Assembly (NCBI GenBank): GCA_040007035.1
Contig: JBDTVU010000064.1
Span: 1-18,268 of the forward strand
Direction of reading: 5' to 3'
Origin: CAIWHR01 sp040007035
GTDB lineage: Bacteria; Pseudomonadota; Gammaproteobacteria; Burkholderiales; Casimicrobiaceae
DNA length: 18,268 nt
Part shown: positions 1 through 6,989 of the stretch, one piece after another
How positions within the stretch are numbered: position 1 is the stretch's first letter
Layout: each line of letters starts with the position of its first letter
Translations under genes and position numbers: made by a program
The notes under the pieces: generated by a model
Database searches by the model: none
Told to the model about the DNA's origin: nothing
The model's input: only the letters and a program-made list of their open reading frames with translations

Positions 1-90
1 GACATCCCCCTCGGCATCGACATCCCCCTCGGCATCGACATCCCCCTCGGCATCGACATCCCCCTCGGCATCGGCATCCCCCTCCGCATC
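1..90 (+). repeat. 18-bp minisatellite inside the mltA-like gene
   Basis: The unit gacatccccctcggcatc occurs four times perfectly (1-72) and a fifth time with two mismatches (73-90). The array probably continues left of the window. The period is a multiple of three and the reading frame of the downstream lytic transglycosylase passes through it, so each copy encodes a TSPSAS hexapeptide. The result is a Ser/Pro/Ala/Thr-rich linker. Slippage could change linker length by six residues without breaking the frame. Confidence 0.95.
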
Positions 91-691
91 GGTTTCATCC
101 ATCGCCCCGGTGTCGCCGCCGGCGCCCCGGCCGCCGAATGCGTCCTTGGCGCCCACGCCCAGCGCGCGGCCGCGCACGGAGCCACAGCCCGCGATCGTCC
201 AGGAACCTGCGGCGACGACGCCGACCACGAGCGCAGACGGCAGACCCGCAAGTACCCTGAGCCCGTCGATCTTCAGCAACGATCCCAGCTATGTATTCTT
301 CCGGCAGATCCCGGACAGCGAGGGCGGCCCGGTCGGCGCACTCGGCATACCGCTGACGCCGGGGCGCTCGGTTGCCGTCGATCCGCGTACAACGCCACTC
401 GGCTTTCCGGTCTTCATTTCGACCGTGGGCCCGAGCAGCACCGTCAATCGGCTGATGTTGGCGCAGGACACGGGAGGCGCCATCCGCGGTGCGGTCCGCG
501 CCGACTATTTCTGGGGATTCGGGGCGAACGCCGGAGAGTTGGCGAGCCGGATGAAGGAGAATGGCCGAATGTGGCTGCTGCTGCCGCGCGATCTGCAGCT
601 CGGGGCGGGAGCCAGCCTGCTCACCCGCGGCGCAGGCGGGGCGAGCGATGCCGAATGCGTCGTGCCCGACCCGGAGCTTTGCGTCGAATGA
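2..691 (+). CDS. mltA: Membrane-bound lytic murein transglycosylase A, C-terminal part (5' end outside window)
   Basis: This is the C-terminal 229 codons of a gene that begins before the window. MltA cleaves the MurNAc-GlcNAc bond of peptidoglycan, forming a 1,6-anhydro product, usually as an outer-membrane lipoprotein. What is visible is the conserved end of the family (3D domain): DPSYVFFRQ, then VGALGIPLTPGRSVAVDP, then LAQDTGGAIRGAVRADYFWG, and finally GRMWLLLPR. The Asp of AQDTGG (codon 467-469) aligns with the catalytic Asp of E. coli MltA (Asp308, from recall). About 35 residues follow the domain and include two Cys. Unusual is the low-complexity Ser/Pro/Ala/Thr linker of about 80 visible residues, partly made of TSPSAS repeats, placed just before DPSYVFF, where the family normally runs straight from the preceding domain. 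The missing upstream part cannot be judged. Confidence 0.88.
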   Translation, partial: TSPSASTSPSASTSPSASTSPSASASPSASVSSIAPVSPPAPRPPNASLAPTPSARPRTEPQPAIVQEPAATTPTTSADGRPASTLSPSIFSNDPSYVFFRQIPDSEGGPVGALGIPLTPGRSVAVDPRTTPLGFPVFISTVGPSSTVNRLMLAQDTGGAIRGAVRADYFWGFGANAGELASRMKENGRMWLLLPRDLQLGAGASLLTRGAGGASDAECVVPDPELCVE

Positions 692-747
692 ACGATGGCG
701 TCGGCACGCGCATGCGGCCGACCCCGGAATAATTGCGAGGGTAGACG

Positions 748-1284
748 ATGACGATGACGATGAAGGGCAGTTTTGCTTCCCTGGTCCTCGCAGCTGCCGC
801 CCTGCCGGCGGCTGCGCAGACACCGCCGGTGCTGCAGGGCGAGGCAATCACCGAATCCGCGCTGATCGAGGCGCTGGCGCCGGCGCCGGTCCTCACCCGC
901 GGCATCAATCCGGGTGCCGCCGCACCGGCCCCGCTGAAGCCGTCGAAAGCGGCACTGCTGATTACTTTCGAGACCAACGCGACGGTGCTTACGGTGCCCG
1001 CGCGCCGCGAACTCGACGTCGTCGGGCGTGCACTCAACACCAGCCGGCTCGCTGATTTCAGCTTCGTCATCGAGGGCCATGCCGATCCGCGCGGCGCATC
1101 GGACCGCAACCAGCGGCTCTCGGAGGGACGGGCGGAGGCCGTGCGCCGCTACCTGATCCAGAACCAGAGCGTCCGCGAGGACCGCTTGAAGGCAGTCGGC
1201 AAGGGCGACCGCGAGCCGCTGAATCCAGCCGTTCCGGCGGCGCCGGAGAACCGTCGGGTCACGTTCGTCAACGTCTCGCGGTAG
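748..1284 (+). CDS. Exported OmpA-like peptidoglycan-binding protein
   Basis: This 178-residue protein starts at ATG 748, preceded by GAGGG (737-741) at good spacing. The start codes for MTMTMK from a short ATGACG repeat, so ATG 754 or 760 cannot be excluded. A signal peptide (about residues 1-23, ending AAA|Q) leads into a Pro/Ala-rich stretch and then an OmpA C-terminal domain (about 70-178). The diagnostic motif is GHADPRGASDRNQRLSEGRA. It contains Asp113 and Arg128, spaced 15 apart like the pair that holds diaminopimelate in OmpA, and PENRRVTF follows. There is no lipobox or beta-barrel, so the mature protein is probably periplasmic and bound to peptidoglycan. It may share transcription with the FecR-like and cyclase genes, but a 90-bp gap separates it from the former. 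Confidence 0.85.
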   Translation: MTMTMKGSFASLVLAAAALPAAAQTPPVLQGEAITESALIEALAPAPVLTRGINPGAAAPAPLKPSKAALLITFETNATVLTVPARRELDVVGRALNTSRLADFSFVIEGHADPRGASDRNQRLSEGRAEAVRRYLIQNQSVREDRLKAVGKGDREPLNPAVPAAPENRRVTFVNVSR

Positions 1285-1374
1285 GATGAGCGGCGGAAGA
1301 CAGCGCCGCCGGTCGGCAGCGGCGGGTCGTGTCGCGCCGATGGTCGGTATCCACTCGAAAGCGAGGCAAGACTA

Positions 1375-2073
1375 GTGACCTCCCAGAACCGCCGTCGATT
1401 CCCGGCCGGTGTCATCGCCCTTCCCTGTTTCGCATTGGTGACAGCGATGTTCGTCGGCGACCCTGCGTGCGCGGCCGCCGGCGAGACCGCCCCGGCGGCG
1501 CTCGTGATGGAAATTTCCGGTGCGACGCGGCCACCGCTTGCCGTTCATCGCGAGATCGCGCCGGGCACCCGCATCGGGCTCGATCCGGGCGTGCGCCTCG
1601 CGCTGCTCCATTACGCGACGTGCTCGATCGTGACGGTCACCGGCGGCAACGTCACCGTCACCGCGCAAGGCCTGGACACCGACGCGGCTGCAACACGGAG
1701 CGCGAAGCCGGGCCCCTGCCCGCGCGTGCACCGGATCACGCTCGCCGGGCCGGGCCCGCTGGGAGGCGTCGTCCTGTCGCGTGCGATCGGCACGCCGAAC
1801 CCGCCGCTCGTGGTGGCGGCCGACGCGGTGGTGATCGTCGCCGGCACCGGTGACGCAGTCGCCGTTTCCGCGGACGTGATCGACGCCACCGGCAAGACGG
1901 TCGAACGCGCACTTCCGATTCGCGCCGCGTCGCTGCAGCTGCCGGGCACGCTCGCACCGCGACGCGCATACGTCATCCGGCTGCACTTCGACGGTCGCAG
2001 CGAGACGGTCGACGTGCCGATCTCGACGTCGGGTCCCGCGGGAGGAGGCATGCTCGTTCTACGGCTCGAATAG
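1375..2073 (+). CDS. Exported FecR-like domain protein
   Basis: This 232-residue protein of unknown function starts at GTG 1375, supported by GAGG at 1363-1366. The N-terminus is a signal peptide (basic QNRRR, hydrophobic core, ACAAA at about 31-35). Residues about 43-100 look like a FecR-type beta domain: a GTRIGLDPGVRLALLHY stretch followed by short valine/threonine-rich strands. The rest is beta-rich and ends in a stretch resembling an Ig-like fold. Only 14 nt separate its stop from the start of the CHASE2-cyclase gene, so the two are almost certainly co-transcribed. FecR-like and CHASE2 genes are often neighbours (from recall). An inferred role is as periplasmic partner or ligand of the cyclase sensor domain. 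The FecR assignment rests on pattern only. Confidence 0.62.
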   Translation: MTSQNRRRFPAGVIALPCFALVTAMFVGDPACAAAGETAPAALVMEISGATRPPLAVHREIAPGTRIGLDPGVRLALLHYATCSIVTVTGGNVTVTAQGLDTDAAATRSAKPGPCPRVHRITLAGPGPLGGVVLSRAIGTPNPPLVVAADAVVIVAGTGDAVAVSADVIDATGKTVERALPIRAASLQLPGTLAPRRAYVIRLHFDGRSETVDVPISTSGPAGGGMLVLRLE

Positions 2074-2077
2074 GCAC

Positions 2078-2081
2078 GGAG
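2078..2081 (+). promoter_or_regulatory. Shine-Dalgarno for a TTG start
   Basis: GGAG lies 6 nt before TTG 2088 and decides the start of the CHASE2-cyclase gene. The first in-frame ATG is far downstream and would remove the first membrane segment. Confidence 0.6.
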
Positions 2082-2087
2082 ACCGGA

Positions 2088-4169
2088 TTGGACCTGCGCC
2101 GCCGGTACCGAGAGCTCGTCGTTCTCGGGGCCCTCGTCTGGGGTGCGTCGCTCGCGGCGATCACCGACGGTCGCATCGAACTCGTCGACGGCGTTCTATA
2201 CGATGTCGCGCTCACGCTGGCGCCGTCGCGGGGGGCGGTACCTCCGCGGGCCGTCGTCGTCGCGATTGACGAGCGCAGCCTCTCCTCCGGTGCCCTGGAG
2301 TCGGTTCCCCGCGTCTTCTTCGGCCCCCGCTACGCCGAACTGCTGGAGGGGCTCGTCCACGGCGGCGCGACGGCGGTCGGCTTCGACGTCATTTTCAGCT
2401 ACGCAGCGAGCCGCTTCGCCGCGATCGATCCGACCTACGACGACGCTCTGCTCGCGGCGCTTGCCCGGAATCGCGATCGCGTCGTCCTCGCGCGTACTGC
2501 CACGACGCCGGTAGCGGCGCCGTTCGTCGCGGCGCTGTTCGACGCGAACCGCGATGCCGGCCGCGAGGAACCGGCGGCGATCGCGTATTCGGAGCTGGTG
2601 CCGAGCGAGGACGGTGTGCAGCGGTGGATCCATTCGCACTACGCGACCACCGATGGCACGAGCCTGCCGACTCTGGCCGCGCGGCTCGCCGCGATCGCCG
2701 GAGGACCGGAACGCGCCGCCCCGTTCCTGCTGGCGCCGGCCGCTCCGCTCGAGAGCCTGCCCACGTACGCGTTCGCCGACATGCTGAGGTGTATCGAAAC
2801 CGATCCGGCAACGGTCCGTGCCGCCGTTGCGGGCAAGACAGTGCTGGTCGGCAGCAACCTGCCGGAAGAAGACCGCAAGCGGGCCTCCGACCGATTCCTG
2901 CGCTGGCCGAACACGCCGACCGCCGGCACGTCGAGCGGCGCGTGCAATCTCGTCGCGATGGGGCCGTCGGCGCCGGGCAGCGACTCCGTACCCGGCGTGC
3001 ACATCCACGCGGCCGCGGTGGACAGCCTGCTGGCCGGGACCGGCGTCGAGCTGACGCCGGCGCCTGCCCGCATCGCGACGGCGACCGTGGCCGCGCTGCT
3101 CTGCGCCTGCATCGGCCTCTTTCTGTCGCCCGGCGTCGCCGTGGGCGCATTGATAGCGTTCGTCGCAGCGCTGTTCGCCGGCTCGGCAGCCGGTGTGGCG
3201 GCCGGACACTGGCTGCCGATCGCTGTGCCGGCGATCGCCGCGCTCGCCGCCATGCTCGGCGGGCAGCTGGCGCGCTTCTTCGCCGAGGACCGGCGCCGGC
3301 GACGGCTGGAGACAACATTCGGCTGCTACCTGGCCCCCGCGATCGTCAGCCAGCTGGCCAACGCCGACACCGATGTCGCGCTGGGCGGCGAGGAGCGCGA
3401 GATCACGGTGATGTTCGCGGACCTCTCGAATTTCACCGGCATCTCGGACACGATGGGGCCGGCCGAGCTGATGAAGCTCACCAACCGGTACTTCAAGATC
3501 ATCGTCGAGGTGATCGACGGAATGGGCGGGTACGTTGACAAATTCATCGGCGACTCCGTGATGGCGATCTGGGGCGCGCCGGCGCGGATGCCGGACGCGG
3601 CGGCAAAGGCGCTGGCGAGCGCGCTCGCGATCCAGGCGCAGGTGCGGGCGATGAATGCGCGCCGTGCGGGCGGCGAGGAGCCGCGGTTCGAGGTGAAGAT
3701 CGGCATCAGCACCGGCCCGGCGATCGTCGGCAATGTCGGCACACCCAAGCGCCTGAGTTACACCGCGCTCGGCGCAACGGTGAACCTTGCGGCCCGGCTG
3801 GAAAAAGTCTGCAGCACATTCGGCTGTCCGATCGTCGTCGACGCGGCCACGACGGCGGCGCTGCGCGACCGCTACCTCTTCTGCGAGCTCGACGCGGTCA
3901 GCCTCAAGGGCAAGCAGCGGCCCGTTGCCGTGTACGAGGCGGTTGCCCCGCTGGCGACGGCGTCGGCCGCCCAACGCGAGTATGTCGCGCGGTACGAGAC
4001 CGCGCTCGCGTGCTATCGCGCCGGCGATCCGGATCGGGCGGCGACGTTGTGGATGGAAATCGCGGCGACGTCGCCTCGCCCCGGCGGCAATCCCGCGGCG
4101 CCGGCGATCATGGCGGGGCGCGCGCGCAGCGGCGAGCGGGCGACGATCGCGCCCGCCGCCGGCGCCTGA
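2088..4169 (+). CDS. CHASE2-domain class III adenylate cyclase
   Basis: This 693-residue membrane sensor cyclase would make cAMP from ATP in the cytoplasm in response to a periplasmic signal. Order of parts: an N-terminal membrane segment (about 8-25), a periplasmic CHASE2 domain (about 28-325), three membrane helices (about 328-395), a basic linker, then a class III cyclase domain (about 438-617) and a short Ala-rich tail. Active-site residues are complete. The metal-binding Asp445 is in FADLSNFTG, and Asp489 is in DKFIGD. Lys485 and Thr559 are the purine-specifying pair of class IIIb adenylate cyclases. Asn566 and Arg570, in TVNLAARLE, are the transition-state residues. The usual Asp of IGDTVN is Ala563 here, at a non-catalytic position. 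The gene is downstream of the FecR-like gene and its stop is 3 bp from that of the convergent caspase-like gene. Confidence 0.9.
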   Translation: MDLRRRYRELVVLGALVWGASLAAITDGRIELVDGVLYDVALTLAPSRGAVPPRAVVVAIDERSLSSGALESVPRVFFGPRYAELLEGLVHGGATAVGFDVIFSYAASRFAAIDPTYDDALLAALARNRDRVVLARTATTPVAAPFVAALFDANRDAGREEPAAIAYSELVPSEDGVQRWIHSHYATTDGTSLPTLAARLAAIAGGPERAAPFLLAPAAPLESLPTYAFADMLRCIETDPATVRAAVAGKTVLVGSNLPEEDRKRASDRFLRWPNTPTAGTSSGACNLVAMGPSAPGSDSVPGVHIHAAAVDSLLAGTGVELTPAPARIATATVAALLCACIGLFLSPGVAVGALIAFVAALFAGSAAGVAAGHWLPIAVPAIAALAAMLGGQLARFFAEDRRRRRLETTFGCYLAPAIVSQLANADTDVALGGEEREITVMFADLSNFTGISDTMGPAELMKLTNRYFKIIVEVIDGMGGYVDKFIGDSVMAIWGAPARMPDAAAKALASALAIQAQVRAMNARRAGGEEPRFEVKIGISTGPAIVGNVGTPKRLSYTALGATVNLAARLEKVCSTFGCPIVVDAATTAALRDRYLFCELDAVSLKGKQRPVAVYEAVAPLATASAAQREYVARYETALACYRAGDPDRAATLWMEIAATSPRPGGNPAAPAIMAGRARSGERATIAPAAGA

Positions 4170-4172
4170 CGC

Positions 4173-6476
4173 TCAGATCTTCGGGAGGAAGATGAAGTCG
4201 CCGGACTCACCGCCGGCGAAGCGGATCGGCGCGTACTCGGGCCGCTGCTCGAAATTCATCTTGCGCGCAACGTTGGTCACTCGTGCCGAGATGACGTCGG
4301 CCACCTGCTTGCCCGGCAGCACATCCTGATTCTCCGACAGGACGTCGATGAAGTTCTGGGCGAACACCGAATGCCTGCCGCCTCCGCCGTCCATGACGGG
4401 GCTGACGCCGCCGCTCGTCAGCACCGTCCGCGACGGCGAATCCGCGATCGACTTCAGCCAGACTAGACGCGCCTCGTCGGACAAGCCCGGCTGCAGCCCG
4501 CCGATCGACGAGCGGGTCATCGCGCCCGAATAGCAGGAGTCGGCCACGACGAGAACGTGCTTCGCCGACATCGTGTTCAGCGTCTCCGTGAGCGTCGAGC
4601 TCGCGATCCAATTCGCGGTGCTGGTCGGGTCGGCGTCGACCGGCAGCCAGTTCGCCAGCGCGTTCACGCGGTCGAGCTGTCCGTGGCCGGCGTAGTAGAT
4701 GAGCAGGTTGTCCTTCTCGGTGAGGAGCGCCCGCAACTTGTTCAACTCCTCCATGATCTCCCAGCGGGTCGCGTTCAGCAGCACGGTGACGGTGAAGCCG
4801 TAACGCTCCCGCAACACCCGCGCGATCTCCGCCGCATCGGCCTCCGGCGTATTCAGCCGGGCGAGCTTCTGGTACTGCTGGTTGCCGATCACCAGCGCGT
4901 AGTACTTGCCCAGCCCGAGGCTCTGCCCCGACAGCCGCGGCGGCGCAACGACGGCGGCCTTGCCCGTCTTCGCGTCCTCCTCGAGGAAGAATTCCAGCGC
5001 CGTACGCTTTCCCTGCCGGTCGACGGCGAGCATCGAGATCCGCGTCTTGCCGCTGCCCAGGTTGACGCTGGTCTTGAAATATCCGTCGGCGTCGACGTCC
5101 TGCGCGACGTCGTTGGCCGTGAACGACAGCAGGCCGGCCGGCGCCATGACACGCCCGACGATCGGCCGTGTCGCAAGCCCCGAGCGCACCTTGACCGTGG
5201 CGATGTCGCGGGTGAGGACGACCTGCGGATCGATGACCTGGATCGTCGGCGCTGCGACGGACGCCGCCGACTTCACCGGTTGCGGCCGCGCCTCGAGCTT
5301 TGCGACCTTGTCGCGGAAGCCCCCGAGATCGGACTCGAGCCGCCCGATCTCCTGCGTCTGTCGGGCGAACTCGGCCTTGCTCCGCTCGAGCTCGCCTTCC
5401 AGCGCCCTGATGCGCGCCGGGTCGACGGGCGCCGGTGCGCTCTTCTGCCGTGCGACCTCCTGCTGCATCGCGACGAGGCGGCGCTCAGCGTCGGCAGCGG
5501 CGCCCTTCTTGTCCTCGATCTCGCGCTGACTCTGGGCAAGCTGCCGGCGCGCCACGGCGAGATCCTCCCGCAGCGAGGCACTCTCGCCCTCGAGCCGGTT
5601 CAGCCGCGACTTGAACTCGTCGTTGGTCTGCTCGTACTGCGCGACCTGCCGCCGCCGCTTTTCCAGCTCGGCCTCGCGCTCCTTGAGCAGCCCTTCCAGG
5701 CGCCGCGTCTCGTCGGCGTTGCCCGCGGCAGCCGCCTGCAACTTCCGCTGCATCAGGCGCTCGATCTCCTGGCTCGATTTGAGCCGCTCCTCGTCGAGCG
5801 CGCGACGCGCCTTCTCGAGTTCCTGCCGCGTGCGTTCGAGCTCGCGGCGCAAGGCGTCGAGCTCTTCCCGCGAGGCCGCCGGGGGGGCAGTTCCATCGAG
5901 ATTGATGCTGCCTTCGAGCCCGCCGGCCTTCCGGTACAGCTGCAGCGCCATTACGGGGTCCTTCGGCACGCCCAAGCCCTGCTCGTACAGGAAGCCAAGA
6001 TTGATCAATGCACGGGAATAACCCTGGTCCGCCGCCTTCCTGTACCAGCTGGCGGCGGTCGCGTAGTCGGCCGCGGTCCCCATCCCTTTCTCGTAGATCT
6101 CGCCGACGTAGGTCTGCGCGAGCTTGTCGCCGCCCTGCGCCGGGGCAAGCCACACCTTGAGCGCAGTGGCGTAATTGGCGCGATCGTAGGCAACGTATTC
6201 GCCGCCGCGGATGGCGCAATCGGCACCCGATGTCTTGATCGCGCGCCGCGGCGCGAGATAGGTGACGCCGGTGCCGAGCTGACGCACCTGTCCGGGGAGC
6301 AGGCAATCGACGATCAGCAACCGGTCGGCATTTTGCCGGTCATCAACCGCGGCGACTGCCGTGACTTGGGCGGCGGCGCCGGCCGGAATGCTCAGGAGCG
6401 CAGCCGCAGCGGCCCACAGGCCGAGGCGCAGTGTGCGGGTGACGCCTCTGAAGACTTCCGATGGGCAATGCCGCAT
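4173..6476 (-). CDS. Exported caspase-like (peptidase C14) protein with Sel1 repeats and coiled coil
   Basis: This 767-residue protein starts at the ATG whose complement is 6474-6476. A G-rich GGGGGAG sequence lies just upstream and a clean signal peptide (about 1-36, ending GAAAQ) follows. Order of parts: Sel1/TPR-like repeats (about 98-187, for example YVGEIYEKGMG and NLGFLYEQGLGVPKD), a long Glu/Arg/Lys-rich coiled coil (about 202-397), a beta-sandwich-like region (about 410-500), then a caspase-fold peptidase domain (about 522-767). The catalytic dyad is visible as His598 in YYAGHGQ and Cys648 in ADSCYSG. Caspase-like enzymes cut after Arg, Lys or Asp, but the substrate here is unknown. 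The signal peptide predicts a periplasmic location, unlike cytoplasmic bacterial caspases of defence systems. The reading frame stays open upstream to 6929, but that part lacks conserved features and I excluded it. Confidence 0.87.
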   Translation of the reverse strand: MRHCPSEVFRGVTRTLRLGLWAAAAALLSIPAGAAAQVTAVAAVDDRQNADRLLIVDCLLPGQVRQLGTGVTYLAPRRAIKTSGADCAIRGGEYVAYDRANYATALKVWLAPAQGGDKLAQTYVGEIYEKGMGTAADYATAASWYRKAADQGYSRALINLGFLYEQGLGVPKDPVMALQLYRKAGGLEGSINLDGTAPPAASREELDALRRELERTRQELEKARRALDEERLKSSQEIERLMQRKLQAAAAGNADETRRLEGLLKEREAELEKRRRQVAQYEQTNDEFKSRLNRLEGESASLREDLAVARRQLAQSQREIEDKKGAAADAERRLVAMQQEVARQKSAPAPVDPARIRALEGELERSKAEFARQTQEIGRLESDLGGFRDKVAKLEARPQPVKSAASVAAPTIQVIDPQVVLTRDIATVKVRSGLATRPIVGRVMAPAGLLSFTANDVAQDVDADGYFKTSVNLGSGKTRISMLAVDRQGKRTALEFFLEEDAKTGKAAVVAPPRLSGQSLGLGKYYALVIGNQQYQKLARLNTPEADAAEIARVLRERYGFTVTVLLNATRWEIMEELNKLRALLTEKDNLLIYYAGHGQLDRVNALANWLPVDADPTSTANWIASSTLTETLNTMSAKHVLVVADSCYSGAMTRSSIGGLQPGLSDEARLVWLKSIADSPSRTVLTSGGVSPVMDGGGGRHSVFAQNFIDVLSENQDVLPGKQVADVISARVTNVARKMNFEQRPEYAPIRFAGGESGDFIFLPKI

Positions 6477-6552
6477 GGCTCCCCCGAAGGGTGACGAACG
6501 CGCTCCGGGCGCCGATCGCCGCGGGAAATCCGCGTTGCGCGCCCGAGCGATC

Positions 6553-6572
6553 CCCGCGGCAGCTGCCGCGGG
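6553..6572. repeat. Perfect 20-bp palindrome
   Basis: CCCGCGGCAGCTGCCGCGGG equals its own reverse complement. It lies 77 nt upstream of the caspase-like start codon, between that codon and the weak minus-strand promoter candidate. It could be an operator for a dimeric regulator. As RNA it would form an 8-bp GC stem closed by AGCT in the leader of the caspase-like mRNA. Confidence 0.85.
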
Positions 6573-6785
6573 CGTGGAGCATTCTCCATCTCTGATATTG
6601 AGAACGCAACTTATTGCTGCGGTGCATTTCGGCTTCCGGAACATCGATGGCGCGGCGTTCGGCTCGGCTTTCGGCGGCGGCGCCCCCGAATTGCGCCACG
6701 AGCCCGATGCGTCGGGCCCGGTCAGGGCGCGATGCCGACCGCCAGGACATCGGCCGCCGTCGGCATGTTGGTCGCTAAAGAAACG

Positions 6786-6815
6786 TTGACAGCAATGATT
6801 GTCATTTGCGATGCT
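6786..6815 (+). promoter_or_regulatory. Candidate sigma-70 promoter for the barrel gene
   Basis: A perfect TTGACA (6786-6791) is followed after 18 nt by GATGCT (6810-6815), which matches the -10 consensus at three of six positions. It points toward the TTG start at 6990. The -35 box is convincing and the -10 box is weak. Confidence 0.4.
6791..6809. promoter_or_regulatory. Fur-box-like operator
   Basis: The core AATGATTGTCATT (6794-6806) is a 5-3-5 inverted repeat. On the minus strand it reads AATGACAATCATT, which differs at one position from AATGATAATCATT, the centre of the classical 19-bp Fur box. Over the whole 19 bp I count 13 matches. It overlaps the TTGACA box, a typical place for repression. 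This suggests iron-responsive control of the barrel gene, and possibly of the divergent gene. Confidence 0.5.
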
Positions 6816-6978
6816 TCGCTGGGGTGGCGCAGTCGCGCTTCCGGGTCGGGGACGGGTACTCGTCGGGGCGCGCTTCACCGATCGTTCGCCTCGGTCGAGG
6901 GAGAAGATCACGCCAATCGCGGACGGCACGCATGGCCGATCCCGGTTCGATGCGTGATCGACGAATCACTTCATTGAG

Positions 6979-6983
6979 AGGGG
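6979..6983 (+). promoter_or_regulatory. Shine-Dalgarno for a TTG start
   Basis: AGGGG within a longer purine run lies 6 nt before TTG 6990. The encoded protein then begins with a standard signal peptide, which supports TTG over any later start. Confidence 0.65.
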
Positions 6984-6989
6984 AAAGCC

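Larger units (their letters stand above)
6477..6989. other. Divergent intergenic control region
   Basis: This is about 510 bp without a convincing gene, between the start codons of the minus-strand caspase-like gene and the plus-strand barrel gene. It holds a perfect 20-bp palindrome (6553-6572), a relatively AT-rich patch (about 6581-6620) and a TTGACA box overlapping a Fur-box-like operator (6786-6809). A weak minus-strand promoter candidate is TTGCGT, 17 nt, GAGAAT (6609-6581), about 100 nt from the caspase-like start. Open frames here are short, biased and without domain features. The leader of the barrel gene would be about 170 nt long if the plus-strand promoter candidate is used. Confidence 0.6.

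Noticed and set aside
1..90. CRISPR array
   Set aside because: The units are directly adjacent with no spacers and keep a reading frame; it is a coding minisatellite.
1290..1309. Terminator after the OmpA-like gene
   Set aside because: A 6-bp GC stem with an 8-nt loop and no U tract; such stems are frequent by chance at this GC content.
2196..3974. Long minus-strand open frame opposite the CHASE2-cyclase gene
   Set aside because: Arg/Ala-rich antisense shadow of a fully conserved cyclase; no motif, signal peptide or ribosome binding site.
4557..6494. Long open frame on the plus strand, opposite the caspase-like gene
   Set aside because: It is the antisense of a gene with intact catalytic motifs and coiled coil. 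The translation is Leu/Arg/Asp-rich without domains, as expected for antisense frames at high GC.
6477..6929. N-terminal extension of the caspase-like protein
   Set aside because: The frame is open but would bury the signal peptide after 151 residues and cover the palindrome and Fur-like site.
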